A stretch of DNA of 64,000 nt from Chelonoidis abingdonii (Eukaryota; Chordata; Testudines; Testudinidae), in assembly GCF_003597395.2 (NCBI RefSeq), contig NC_133774.1, forward strand, positions 48,394,363-48,458,362, given 5' to 3'. Positions 36,343 to 47,895 of this stretch are shown here, piece by piece. Under the pieces are notes generated by a model. That model was given only the letters and a program-made list of their open reading frames with translations. It did no database searches and was not told the DNA's origin. Position 1 is the first letter of the stretch. Each line of letters starts with the position of its first letter. The position numbers were made by a program, and so were the translations under genes.

Positions 36343-38520
36343 AAAAAAAAAAAAAACACACTGCTACAGTACTGTATAACTCTTCAATATATCAATATCC
36401 ATATGGTGGCCCAAATCTTATAGGCACTTGACACTTTTACTAAGCCTTTCAGAACAGGTCAAAATAGTCTAAGTTGTATTTGCACAATGCCACTCCTTAA
36501 TTGCAGCACAGTATTTGCTATTGTTTCTGGAGCTGAAAAATACTAGCATTCAAGTTTTTTCCCTCTCATGAAAATAAAAGCAAAGTTTGTAATGGAAAAC
36601 ATGGACTAAAGATCCAGAGCAGAGAGAACTCATACATTAGGTAAGGGAAAAAGAGCAATTTCCCCCCACTTTTATGGTAATTTCTGGATCATTTACTTTG
36701 CAGGACTTTGAGAACTGGCTCTCGGCTCCATAACAGCAGCAAAGACTTTACTGAAGATGTGATGGGTGCATGGAAGCATACAGCCCAGACTGGAAACACC
36801 CTGTTTGAGTTAAAGCTTGAATTCTGTTGCCACTGCATCTGCTGCTCTTCCATTGTTTTGTTGTTAGAGGGCTGGAGCCTTACCAGTCTCTCTGGTAATG
36901 AGCTGTCTGTCACAGGCATTTCAAAAGGTAACTCTACATTTACAGCAGCATACAGACACTGCAGGTCCAGCTAACACAGGAATAGACAAGAGTGTGTGGC
37001 TGGTGAGGCACAGCTGTGGTGAATAAAGTACAGATATGCCAGAACCCTAGTGTATATATCCCATATGGCTCGCTACATGCCCAAGCAGTGCTTTCTGCAG
37101 CTACACTGCTAAAAGTAGCAGTGTAATGTTCTGCTGCCAGAACCCTTCCCCACTGCAGTGAACGACTTGGGCAGCAGTGAAAGACTCCAGCAGGATGTGA
37201 CGGAAGGGAAAGGCTCCCCACTACTGGAGCCTTTCCTCACCGTCTCCTCCTGCCACAGCCTCTCACTGCCATCTGTAGCTACACACTGCAGCGTGAGCAC
37301 AGCTTGCCTTTCACTGCAGTATGTAGCAGTGGTGTGCAGGGTATGCATAGCAAGGTTAGAAAAGGCCAGAGACTGCTGTCCTGCATCCTGTGAGGCAGAG
37401 GTCACACTGTCCTGTTTGCTGTGGTTCATCAGACTCCTATTTTCTGCTAGAGGCTGCTATCTTGTGCTCCAGAATCTAAGGTTCCATTTCAGCCTTATTC
37501 TTGCAAGGAGAATCTCAAAAACGTGAGCTGAGCATGAACAGATGCAGACACGTCACCATTATTTCATTACGTATTTTAAGCTAAAAATAGAAAAGAAACA
37601 ACTCTGGCTCAAAGAGAAGGAAGTGAGGAATGAGACAGGTAGAGTGCACTACAGTAAGTGCAGCAGCGTAACAAGTGGGACATTGAATGAGAAAGGGCAG
37701 GAGCCTTTAGGACAATGTAAGTCATGATAATGTCTCTGGTGCAAGATAATCGGTAACTGTATGCAGTGTCATAGCCTTGTTGGTACCAGGATATTGGAGA
37801 GACAAGGTGATTAAAGTAAGATCTCTTATTAGATCAACCTGAAGAATAGTTCTGCGTAAAATCAAACTTCTCTCCCCCCAACAGTTGGTCCAATAAAGAG
37901 ATTGCCCCACCCACCTTGTCTCTCTAATTGGCAGTTGACTCCTGTGCATAGTGACTGTTGGCAAAAAAAAGAGAGATACATACAAGTATAAAAGTGTCAG
38001 TTAAGGTTAGAGGGAAGGGGGACATTTCAGGACACAAACTTCTTAAAAAGATTAAAGTTTTAAAAATAGTTTCCAGGGAGAAACACTGAATCTCTTAGTC
38101 TCAATCTGCCGTATGCGTATAATATTATTTTAAGAATCTTGAAAAAAAAAAATCAGACAAAAGTTTAAGTTATCTAGAAATCTTTTTTGTATACAGGAGA
38201 AGGAGTAGTATTAAAATAAAAACATCCAAGAGAACTCTCCTTTCCTCACATACAGATGATTCTATCTTCGGAAAAGCACAAAGAGGCCCTTATGGAGTTA
38301 TTGGAAAGACAACACAGAAGCAGAATGAGCCTCTTAGATATCATTTTTTACATGAAGAGTAGTCATTAGGTGTAAAAATGCTTGGTATACGTGACATTAA
38401 GTACCACATCATGCTACTCCGTCAGAGGGTGATTTTGCCACCTCCCCCATCACCAAGTCCAATAATGATGAAAGAGTGGTCTACTGCTGGTTTAAGAAAC
38501 CAGCACATACTGCACTCTAT
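36343..38520. other. intron sequence with repeat scraps
   Basis: No exon seen. About 36970-37470 is richer in GC and has small inverted blocks (GCTCCCCACTACTGGAGC region, GCTACACTGCTAAAAGTAGC), suggestive of an old MITE whose ends I could not fix. A separate hairpin-like repeat lies at 37770-37930. Confidence 0.45.
37770..37930. repeat. interspersed repeat with inverted GAGACAAGGTG arms
   Basis: CATAGCCTTGTTGGTACCAG, GGAGAGACAAGGTG and the inverted CACCTTGTCTCTCT near 37912-37925 form a hairpin-like unit. I recognise the text (TTGGTCCCAGGATATTAGAG type) as a widespread reptile repeat but cannot name the family. Confidence 0.5.
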
Positions 38521-38897
38521 GGCCTGGTCTACACTACGCCGTTAAATCGATTTAAACAGCGTTAAATCGATTTAACGCTGCACCCGTCGACACTACACTG
38601 CTCTGTAAATCGATTTAAAGGGCTCTTTAAATCAATTTCTGTACTCCTTCAAAACGAGAGGAGTAACCCTAAAATCAATATTACTAATTCGGAATAGTGT
38701 TAGTGTGGCGAATCGACGTTACTTGGCTCACGGGAGTATATCCCACCAAGTGCCACTGACCGCTCTGGACACAATCAGAACTCGGGCACGGGCCAGGTAA
38801 CAGGAAAGCCCACGAACTTTTGAATTCCAATTTCCTGTTGGCCAGCGTGACTCTGATCAGACAGGTGACCGCACGCAGAGCTCATCGCACAGGTAAC

Positions 38898-40890
38898 AAT
38901 GCAGTCTCCTGAGAAACGAAAGAAGCACCCAGCAGGAACGCACAGCACAGGTACCGATTCTGATCACCTATTGGGGAGAGATTCAGTGCTAAACTAGAAT
39001 CTGTTCGACAGAACGAAAGCAAAAAAATTTTGAAAGAATTCAAGTCTATGACGTGAAAAGGCTCACAGCAGGGCATCATGGCAGTGCAGAGAAAAGTTAA
39101 GGAGCCTACGACATCAATACAGTAAAACAGACAACAATACGGAAAGGTCTGGATCAGGGCGAAAACTCGGCTTTCTATGCTGACTGCACCATTTTGGGGG
39201 CCTGCGCCCATGTACCCCACCCCTGCCGTGGATCAGAGGTCGGTTGTAATATAACCGTAGGCTGAGGATCTCTGCGAGGGGAAGATGAGGAGATAGACTC
39301 TGAAGACACACAGCACTCCATTACCCACCAGGAGCATTTTGTGACCCAGAACTCCCTCCAGCCACCCAGCACTAGCCCAACTGAGAGCCATGGAACGTCC
39401 ACCAGTGTGTGAGCTGTACCTTTGTAAAATTCAAATGGTTTAAAACTAGCGTTTTTAACTTGAGATGATTTGCAGCAGGCTTGTGATGCATTCGCAGCCA
39501 GTACAGTTTCGGAAGTTCATTAACAGTTCTGGATCGTAGAGCGGAATCCTCCAAGTAAGATCTCCAGAATCGACTCTGGAGGTACTCAAAAAGTCTTTCC
39601 AGAAGATTTCTGGCAAGCGCGCTTATCCGGTCCCCATACCAGTCAGGACACTCACCATGCATTAGCTAATTCGGCATCATTGCTTACAAAGCACAGCGCG
39701 TAAGCTCCTGTGTTGCGCATCAGAACATATCATTTCATCTTGCGCTGTTATTCCACGAGTTTATCATTGATGTAAACCTGTGTGAAATTCAGGATTTATT
39801 TAATTCGGAGGGCGATACATGGGATTTTCCTACTGGGCTGCTGCTTATCCTCCTTGCACGTAGCAAGTGGGGCGAGGAGTAAGATAGAGCTGACCTTTTC
39901 TACTCTTGGCAGCAGGAATCGTTCCAGCTACCAGCCACGTGGGGGGTGAAGGGAGAGAGGAGGAGATATCACATGATTCTTACATGATGCACCTATAGCG
40001 TGGGGATGGAGGGGATAAAGAGGGCGGGTTGCGGTGTCTGCTGGTTCTCTCTATACAGGAAAGGCATCATGTCACTGTGTATATGAACGCTGGAGAAGTC
40101 AAACAATAAAGCCTTACATGGCTCGGATGACGAGCTGAATTATGTAGCTGGACCTGCCATCTGAGATTGAACACCAGGAGCCAACAGGTACTCAGCTAAG
40201 TAACGATGCATAATGCGATCACTTTAGTGAAATCACATGTGCAGTGAAAGGTGCGATAGGTTATTCACTGGGACATGACTACAACATTTGTTCTGTACAA
40301 TGTAATCTTTTTACATCTCTCTCCTGTTTTCTCATCAGCTGCGAGCAGTTGTCCGCCTCCCTAACGCCTCCCGAGGCTACGTCAATAAGGTGGAGGGGAG
40401 AGAACTTGAGATGAATGTCTTAGAAATCATGGACGTACCGCAATGCAACAGAGCCATCAGAGAGAGTGGAAGGATTGTCTAGCAAAATACGGAAAACAGT
40501 GAAGGGAGGAAGAAAACATCCGAGCTGAGGAGGTTGGCTGGGAGAAGATCAGAGGTGTAGGCCAGGAAGATCAGCGTGTGTACTCACACGCTTGAGCGCT
40601 GCGTGCTAAACTGATACTGAAACCTTTTCGCACTCACCGCATGGGGATCTTCAAGAAGAGCAAGCGGGTTACAGAGTGCCACATGCAGCCATGGTCTAAC
40701 CTCCTCATGATACATGTTACACAATCTCTCCTCCCACCAGAGGTTAGAACGCGCGTGTGGGAAGGCTTTCTGCACCCGCCCACCCACGCCATGACAGTCC
40801 AACCAAAAGGCTGTCATTTACCAATGAATATGCTTAATCGCCTTTCTTCCTCCCTCCAACGCCTCCCAATACCAAGCATGCAGGATACTA
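38898..40890 (+). pseudogene. Harbinger Myb/SANT-like accessory gene, two broken exons
   Basis: In Harbinger elements this protein binds the transposase and helps carry it to DNA. First part: about 38898-39405, with a remnant of the trihelix region and an acidic/Gln-rich end reading DEEIDSEDTQHS (near 39285-39320), followed by a GTGAGCTGTACC donor-like site at about 39408. Second part: about 40340-40890 after an acceptor-like TTTTCTCATCAG, with EREW-like and KYG text (QREWKDCLAKYG near 40455-40490) that belongs to the charged coiled region. No frame runs through either part. Exon limits are inferred from splice-like sites and family memory. Confidence 0.6.
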
Positions 40891-41129
40891 GATAATCTCT
40901 GCCTCTTCTTATAATTACTTTTAATAACATTACAATCAAAGGGGAGGATGGCTGTGACTTAATAAAAGTACAGGATTTTTAAAAGATACTGACTTTATTT
41001 CTTCAGCAAGCTGTAAGTCAAAGGGGAAGGGTGGGGGTTGCTTAAGGGAATGAGTCAATCGAGGGGTGGAGGTTTCAAGGGAAACAATCACTAGCAGTAC
41101 CACCGACCTGCCCATGTGAAACTCATTTT

Positions 41130-42200
41130 CAGAGCTGCTTTCTGATGCGCCACCGCTTCTGGTGTGGCTCTTCTAACTACCTCTGGTGTCTGCTGCTTCG
41201 AGTCAGCCCAGGTGATTTCCTCAGCCTCCACCCGCAGAAAGTCCCCTTACTCACAGAGATGTGGAGCAACACAGCAAGCAGCAATAACAAATGGGAGCAT
41301 GGTTTGGCTGAGGCTGAGCGAGTAAGAATGTTCGCAGCGCCCTTTTAACGGCCAAATGCACATCTACCCCCAGTCCTGCACTTGCTCAGCCTGTAGTTAA
41401 ACAGTCCTGACACTGTCCAGGCTGCCTGTGTATGGCTCATGACTACGGCATCAAGGGGTAGGCTGGGTCACCCAGGATAACGACAGGCATCTCAACATCG
41501 CCAACTGTTATTTCTGGTCTGGAAGTACTTCCCTTGCTTCAGCCGTTTAAACAGAGTTGTGCTTCTGAAGACGCGAGCGTCATACCCTTCTTGGCCATCC
41601 CACGGGGATGTTGTGGAACGTCCTTGTGATCCACCAGTGCTTGCAGCACCATCGAAAAGCACCCTTGCGTTTTACGTACTGGTGCCCTGGCGCTCTGGGC
41701 CTAGATAGGGATAATGGGTTCCATCTATCGCCCCACCACAGTTCGGGAATCCCATTACAGCAAGCCAGCCACTATACCTGCACGTTTCCAGGTCACAACC
41801 TTTCGTAGCAGCACTTAACGATTGCTTTGGTCTTGCATCACAGCACCCCCACGTAGATTTCTCCACGCCCAATTGATTCCCACTGAACCGTAGCTGTCTG
41901 GAGTTGCAAGCTCCAGAGGGCTATTGCCACTGCGCTTCTCCACTGTGAGGTTGCTCTCATCTTAGTATTCGGCGTTTCAGGCAGGGAAAAGCCAGTCACA
42001 AGTTCAAAGAAAGTGCTCTTACGCATGCCAAAGTTTGCACCACTGCGAATCGCCACACCTGCAAACCTATGCGGTCCCACCAGTCTGTGCTTGTTTCCGG
42101 CGCCCAAAATCGGATTCAATGGGTAGCAACCTGCCATTACCCAGCAGAGCCAAAATGCAGGGGCCCGCGTAGGGAGATTCAGTGTCCCCATGTCGTCTGT
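41130..42200 (-). pseudogene. Harbinger DDE transposase (HARBI1-like), broken
   Basis: The minus strand shows the nuclease signature GFPNCGGAIDGTH near 41735, carrying the first catalytic Asp, and GDPAYPLMP near 41450-41475 with the second. Where the third acidic residue is expected (ECAFGRL in the family) the sequence reads RCAFGR near 41360. The N-terminal part (RHRFAGVAIR...FELVTGFSLPETPNTKMR region, 41940-42100) and the MPVVIL strand before GDP are also recognisable. Stops and frameshifts separate these blocks. The missing acidic residue and the broken frame mean no activity is expected. Confidence 0.85.
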
Positions 42201-42723
42201 CGCTCCGTCGGGCGCTGCCGAGTCTGCTCTCCTTCTTCTGGCTTGCAGTCATGGTCCCATATACAGCCGAGACATCGCGAGGTGTTTCAACGTCCAGATT
42301 CGTTATGTTCGCAGGGTCCATGATTGCTGTGCTATGGGCTTTGCTCAGTTCCCCGGAAAACGGCCAACGAATGGTTGTTGCTGCTTCACAAAGGGAGGGG
42401 TGAGGCTGTACCCAGACCACCGCGCACATGATTTTTGCCCCATCAGGCACTGGGCTCTTCAACCGGAATTCCAAGGGGCGGGGGAGACAGACGGGAATAT
42501 GGGATAGCCTACGGAACGCTACCCACAGTGCCACCGTCCAGAAATCACCGCCTAGCCCTGGACCATGGACGCACACTATCGAATTAATGTGCCTATGCCA
42601 TCCGAACATGGTGCCAATTGAATTAATGTGCCTAGTGTGGACGCGCACAATCGACTTTGTAATATCAGTTTTATAAAACTGATTTTAGCTAATTCGATAT
42701 TATCCCGTAGTGTAGACGTGGTC

Positions 42724-43056
42724 TATGTTTGCATGTAGTTCATAAAACCCTTTGCCCTATGCAGACAGTACTCCATGGTTAGACTTTAGTGCCCATTGCT
42801 TGTGTTAATTTAAAATGACCACTAGTTTCTGAAGATTATTATTTCTCTCTACTTCATAAAAAGCTACTATTATCTGGCTGAATTATAAAAGCCAAAGCCC
42901 TTCACCACAAGATTCTTGGTACTCTTTAAGATTCTATAAAATTTCATAAATAAGACTGAGTCACTCAGGACATTTTTTCAAAGCCATAGTCTTGAGATTG
43001 CAACACATTAAAATTTAGTATTGGATTTTTTTTAGAGTATATTTTTATTTATTTAC
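42724..43056. other. intron just downstream of the IQGAP2 exon
   Basis: AT-rich intronic sequence between the Harbinger end and the exon's donor. Nothing else supported. Confidence 0.6.
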
Positions 43057-43156
43057 CTTTTTGCTTCCTCTAGATGGCATAAATACTCATAAGCAATGTT
43101 CTGACGCCTCCGCTCATCCATTTCTTCTGCTGAAAGCCTTTCATCATCCACAATAG
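43057..43156 (-). CDS. IQGAP2: IQGAP2 internal exon (probably coding exon 2)
   Basis: This is the only convincing host coding exon in the window. On the minus strand a pyrimidine-rich tract ending in TTTACAG (AG at 43157-43158) precedes 100 bp of open sequence, followed by a GTAAAT donor (43051-43056). Removing the 2 bases at each end leaves 32 codons that begin IVDDERLSAEEMDERR and end HLEEAK. IQGAP proteins carry this stretch just ahead of the N-terminal calponin-homology actin-binding domain. IVDD, the Ser of RLSAEE and the Ile of QNIAYEY match my memory of IQGAP2; IQGAP1 has DNERLTAEE and QNVAYEY. IQGAP2 is a cytoplasmic scaffold that binds Cdc42/Rac1, calmodulin and F-actin. Both splice phases interrupt codons (2 bases contributed at each end), consistent with an internal exon. 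Exons 1 and 3 were not found, so the flanking 43 kb and 21 kb are probably introns. Paralogue assignment is from memory. Confidence 0.93.
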
Positions 43157-43316
43157 CTGTAAACAGAAAAAACTATGTCAAATTACACATGATTAGAGGT
43201 GACCCTCAAAGCAATTTTACTAAAAAACAAAACAAAACTGCTGCAGCTGAGAAAATGCTCTTTATAGGACTTCACTGAGAAACATTTGCCAAATACAGAA
43301 GTACTCTTACCACACC

Positions 43317-43353
<37 letters not shown>

Positions 43354-44344
43354 AGATTAAAAGTGTTAAAACCACAACATTTAAGTTTTATAAAAAAGTA
43401 TTGGGGAAATTTCCTCCAACACTCTCCTCCATGCACCACATTCAATATCCTAACATTCATACTTCCCCCTCTTTGATTTTAGATTCTTCATACTATTTAT
43501 TTGAGGGGGCATGCAGAGTTCAATTATTTTTCCTCCCACTTTTTTCAATATGTGGAGGGAAGACAAACTCCCCAGCAACCACTTTTTCAGGCAAATACTA
43601 AGATATCAGGTAGTAGGCTTTCTAACTGGAATTCTTCTTACTCCATTATATACAATCCCCATCACCAACCTCTCTCATGTAAAAAAGTCAAATCCTTACC
43701 CTCAAAGGATAACTTCTCCAGTATACATGGGTACAGTTACCAAGATTGCACATATAATTTCCTGCATAGTCTTCTGAAAATGTAGGCCTAAAGCTTCTAT
43801 GGCATAAACTTGGTCAAACTGTAAGCCCTGCAATTACATTCGGCCTACTAAAAACCAAAAACACAAACACCACCACCCGTAACTAATAAAACTGTGCCAG
43901 TCACCATGCTTATCTGTTTGCACGTAGTTCCTCATCACGAGCCTTTGATCTATTTGTATCTTTTGGATTGTAAGGCTGCTGGAGTGGGGACTTGCGTTAT
44001 GCTGGATGCTGTACAAACATGTCTCCATTACCCTGGCATAAGTAATTAATTCCCCCTGTGCAGTCTCCACTGGATAAAGTGACCTCTATTTCCAGTTCTA
44101 AAAACTGTTCTGGGGATAGTATTGCTATGTGCTGTCAAGAAGTTAGGCTGCACCCCAGAGATGGTTGCATTTCTGTGTGGGTAAAATTACCTCTATAGTT
44201 TGCAAGAGCACTTAGGATGAAAAATACTACATACGATAGTGGATAGAAAACTCTGTATTTGTACAATTTCACTTCTCGATCAGCCATCAGTGCAGCAAGC
44301 ACACTGCCAAAGCCAGAAAAATAAGAAAATTAAACCATAGTAAA
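43157..44344. other. intron just upstream of the IQGAP2 exon
   Basis: Contains a 31-base poly-A (43321-43351) about 165 bp upstream of the exon (read on minus, a poly-T). A piece at about 43960-44020 (GGATTGTAAGGCTGCTGGAG...GGATGCTGTACAAAC) resembles the tail of an old LINE/SINE family. No further exon seen. Confidence 0.5.
43321..43351. repeat. poly-A homopolymer, 31 bp
   Basis: An uninterrupted A run. On the IQGAP2 sense strand it is a poly-T tract in the upstream intron. Confidence 0.95.
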
Positions 44345-45830
44345 TAGGGCTCTCAAGCAATTTAAAAAAAAAAAAGAATCATGATTAATTGTGCAATTAA
44401 TCGCGCTGTTAAACAATAGAATATCATTTATTTTAAATATTTTGGGATGTTTTCTACATTTTCAAATATATTGATTTCAATTACAACACAGAACACAAAG
44501 TGTACAATGCCCAATTTATATTTATTACAGAATATTTGCAAAAACAGAAAGTACTTCTTCAATTCCTGACTACAAGTACTGTAGTGCAATCTTTATGTGA
44601 AGTTGAACTACAGAATGTAGAATTATATAAAATAAAAACCGTGTCAAAGTTTACAGCCTACAAGCCACTCAGTCCATTTCTTGTTCAGGCCAATTGCTCA
44701 GACAAACAAGTTTGTTTACATTGACGGGCGGGATAATTGCTTGCTCGCTTTTTGTTTCAATTACCGGAAGTGAACAGGCATTGCAAGTAATTTACGTGCA
44801 AATGGACCTAAACAATCATAATGTCCCCTGTCAATGCTTCAACTCACCATTCCAGAGGACATGTATCCCATGCTGATGACTGTTCGCGCTCGATAACAAT
44901 CAAGCAGAGCGGACAGGACGCATGCATTTCATTATCTGAGTCAATGCCCAGCAGCAGTTGATTTTCTTTTTTGGTGGGTTCGAGTTTCTGTGCTCTGCAT
45001 CAGATGTTTCTCCTTTTAAGACTTCTGAGAGCAGTGCTCCACTCTTTTGTCCCACTCGGATTTGGACTGGCCCTTAAGATCTTAAACATTTTCTTGGTCG
45101 AGTTCTGTAGCAATATTCTTAAGCAATGTCACATCTTCTTATATTTTGTCAAATCTGCTGTGAAGTGTTTTAAAAAACGAACATGTGCTGGGTCAGTCAT
45201 CGAGACTGGCTAGCTACACAAAAATATATGGCAGAATGTGGTAAACAGAAATGGGAAAATACAATTTCGCGCTTCCAAGGAGTCCAGTCACAAATTTGAT
45301 TAAAAGGTGTTAAATGACCGTTATCAGCATGGAAGTATGCATCTGGAATGGTGGCTGAACATGAAGGGCCGCATATGAGTATTTAGCATATCCGGATCCA
45401 TCCCGTAAATACCCTTGCAACGCTGCTACACAAAGTGTTATGCGAATACTCTTCTCACTTTCAGGTGCATTGTAAATTAAAGGCAGTATGCCCGTAAACG
45501 TAACGACAAACTTGTTTGTCTTAGCAATGGCTGAAAGCAAGAAGTAGGACTGAATGGATTTGTAGGCTCTAAAGTTTTACATTGTTTTGGTTTTGAGTGG
45601 CAGTTATATCAACAAAAAAATTTTTAAGCTACACTTCACGATACAAGAGATTACATACAGTACTTGTATGAGTAAATTGAAAAAATATTTGTTTTTTTAG
45701 CAGTGCAAATATTGTCGTAACAGGAAATACTAAGTGAGCACTATACACTTCATATTTTTGTGTTGTACAGAAATCAATATATGTGAAAACACAGAAAACA
45801 AAATATTTATAAAATTAAAATTGGTAGTGC

Positions 45831-47815
45831 TACAAGACGGCCATATGGGTCAGACAAAGGTCCAGCCAGCCAGTATCCTGTCTACTGACAGTGGCTAATA
45901 GCCAGGTGGCCCCAGAGAGAGTGTATCCTAACAGGTAATGAATCAAGGATCTCTCTCCTGCCTCCAATGACTCCACCTCCTCTGATTAATACAGACTAGA
46001 GAGCATCTTCTTACCCATCGTGGCCTAACAGTCATAATTAGACTTAACCTCCATGCATTACTCCAGTTCTCTTTAAACCTTGTATAAGTCTAAGCCTTCA
46101 CAACCTCTCAGTGCAACGAGTTCCCAGGGCTGGCTCTGTGCATCTGTGTGAAGAAGAAACCTCCTTTTCATTTGGTTTTAAAACCCTGCCTGCCTCATTA
46201 ATTTCATTTGGTGGCCCGTAGTTCTTATATTATGGGAACAACTAGTAACTTCCTTATTCACTTTCCTACACACCACCTCAACTCATGATTTTATATAACC
46301 TCTATCATCAATCCCCTCTCTACCCTTAGTCCTCCTCTTTTCCAAGCTGAAAATCCTAGCCTCTTACATCTCTACATATGGGACCCGTTCCAAATACCGA
46401 ATCATCTTAGTTGCCCTTAGCTCTGAAGCCTTTTCTAAGCAAGTATCTTTTTTTTTTTGCATATGAGACCACATTGTAATGCAGTATTCAAGGTGGGGCG
46501 TACCATTGGATTAAATATACGAGGGCAATAAGAAATATTCTGAGTCTTATTCTCCATTTTTTTTTTTAAAAAAAATGGATTCCTAACATCCCTGTTTGCT
46601 TTTTTGTGACTGCTACGCACAATGCGTGGGTGTCTTCGAGGAGAACTATCCACAATGACTCCAAGATCTTTTTCCTCGATTAGTTTGTAGCTAAATTAGC
46701 CCCCATGCATATTGTTATTATAGTTGGGGTTATTTTTCCCCCCCAACATGCATTACTTTACATTTAATCCCACATACAACTCTCATTTGCCATTTGTTTT
46801 CCTCAGCACTTTAGTTTTGAGACATCTTTTTGAAGTTCTCACAGCTGCTTTTGGTCTTAACTATCTTGACCAGTTGAGTATCATCTGTAAACTTTGTTCC
46901 AGCCTCACTGTTTATCCATTTCTCCAGATCAGGGGCAGCTCTAGACATTCGCCACCGCAAGGGCATGGCGGATGCACCGGGGGGGGGGCACTCTGCCGGT
47001 TTGCTGGTCCGCACGGAGGCTGCAGTGACCTTACCACAGGCCCCGTGCGCTGCAGAGGGTCGCTGGTCGTCTGCGTGCTCCACTTGAAAGCCATGGCCAC
47101 CAGCGACCCTACCGCAGGCACGCCTGCGGAGGTCCACCTGAAGCCGTGGGACCAGCGACGCCACCGAAGGCATGCTGCCTGCCACCATACTAACTCTCCG
47201 CAACCCAGCAGAGGCGCCCACCACGGCATGCCGCTCCACACAGCGCGTTGGCATGTGGAGCCAACCCTTGCTCCAGATCATTAAATGAATAAGTTGAATA
47301 GGATTTGGTCCTAGAACGACCCTTGGGGAAAACCACAGTTTACCCTCTCCGTTCTGCAAATTTAACCATTTATTCCTACCCTTCCTGGTACTCTGTCTTT
47401 TAACCAGTTCTCCAATCCATGAAAAGACCTTCCCTTTATCCAGACAGCTAAGTTACGTAAGAGCCCTTGTAGGGGGACCTTGTCAAAGGCTTTCTGGAAA
47501 TCTAAGTACACTATGTTCACTGGATCCCGCTTGTCCACATGTTTGTTGACCCCTTCAAAGAACTGTAACAGATTAGTAAGACAATTTCCCTTTATAGAAA
47601 CCATGTTGACTTTTGCCCAACAATTCAGATTTTTCTATGTGTCTGACAATTTTATTCTTTACTATTGTTTCAACTAATTTGCCTGGTAGGGATGTTAGAC
47701 TTTGTAATTGCCGGGATCACCTCTAGAGCCCTTTTTAAATATTGGCATTACATTAGCTATTTTCCAGTCATTGGGTACAGACACCCATTTATGGACAGGT
47801 TACAAACCACAGTTA
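45831..47815 (-). pseudogene. CR1 LINE inserted in the long-TIR element
   Basis: The minus strand encodes a CR1 remnant; about 45831 is its 3' end (CATATGGGTCAGACAAAGGT in plus text). The best coding piece is 47362-47604: a minus-strand frame with VYLDFQKAFDKVP, the reverse transcriptase palm block carrying a catalytic Asp, followed by NWLKDRVPGR. The YADD region would fall near the MITE at 46930-47270, which interrupts it. Stops and shifts make it dead. The 5' end is truncated near 47815. Confidence 0.85.
46930..47270. mobile_element. hAT-type MITE inserted in the CR1
   Basis: It starts CAGGGGCAGCTCTAGAC and ends TGTGGAGCCAACCCTTG. The flanks CTCCAGAT (46922-46929) and CTCCAGAT (47271-47278) are a perfect 8-bp target duplication made of CR1 sequence, so the insertion point is exact. 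The interior has the GCAGGCACGCCTGCGG type of inverted GC block shared with the MITEs at 1768 and 5517. Confidence 0.9.
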
Positions 47816-47895
47816 ATAGTTTATGTTTAATAGTGTGATTAATCATGATTAATCACGTGAGTTACCTGTGATTAATCAACAGCCTTAATAGTAAA

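Larger units (their letters stand above)
38521..42723. mobile_element. PIF/Harbinger DNA transposon, 4.2 kb
   Basis: The left terminus GGCCTGGTCTACACTACGCC pairs with the inverted right terminus GACCACGTCTACACTACGGG. Both ends are followed by TAAATCGATTTAA-type AT/GATT blocks, and both are flanked by TAT, a plausible 3-bp target duplication. The two genes typical of the superfamily lie inside on opposite strands: a Myb/SANT-like DNA-binding protein on plus and the DDE transposase on minus. Both are broken, so the copy is a fossil. Ends and families agree with Harbinger elements I know from turtles. Confidence 0.93.
44345..47887. mobile_element. long-TIR hAT-type element, split by a CR1
   Basis: The left end TAGGGCTCTCAAGCAATTT pairs with the inverted right end TAAGGCTGTTGATTAATC. 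The flanks ATAGTAAA (44337-44344) and ATAGTAAA (47888-47895) are a perfect 8-bp target duplication even though 3.5 kb apart. The element itself is 44345-45830 plus about 47816-47887. Its arms are long inverted repeats: TTTCAAATATATTGATTTCAA near 44459 returns inverted near 45775, and ACAAACAAGTTTGTTTACATT near 44700 near 45510. No transposase gene is recognisable. Confidence 0.88.

Noticed and set aside
36002..36379. Open frames running through the gap
   Set aside because: They exist only because N bases are translated as unknown residues.
42067..42648. Minus-strand frame of 193 residues as an intact host gene
   Set aside because: It lies within the Harbinger upstream of the transposase signature blocks and has no independent support.
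46724..47359. Frames of 182-186 residues on both strands
   Set aside because: They combine CR1 text with the MITE at 46930-47270; they are artefacts of the nested insertion.
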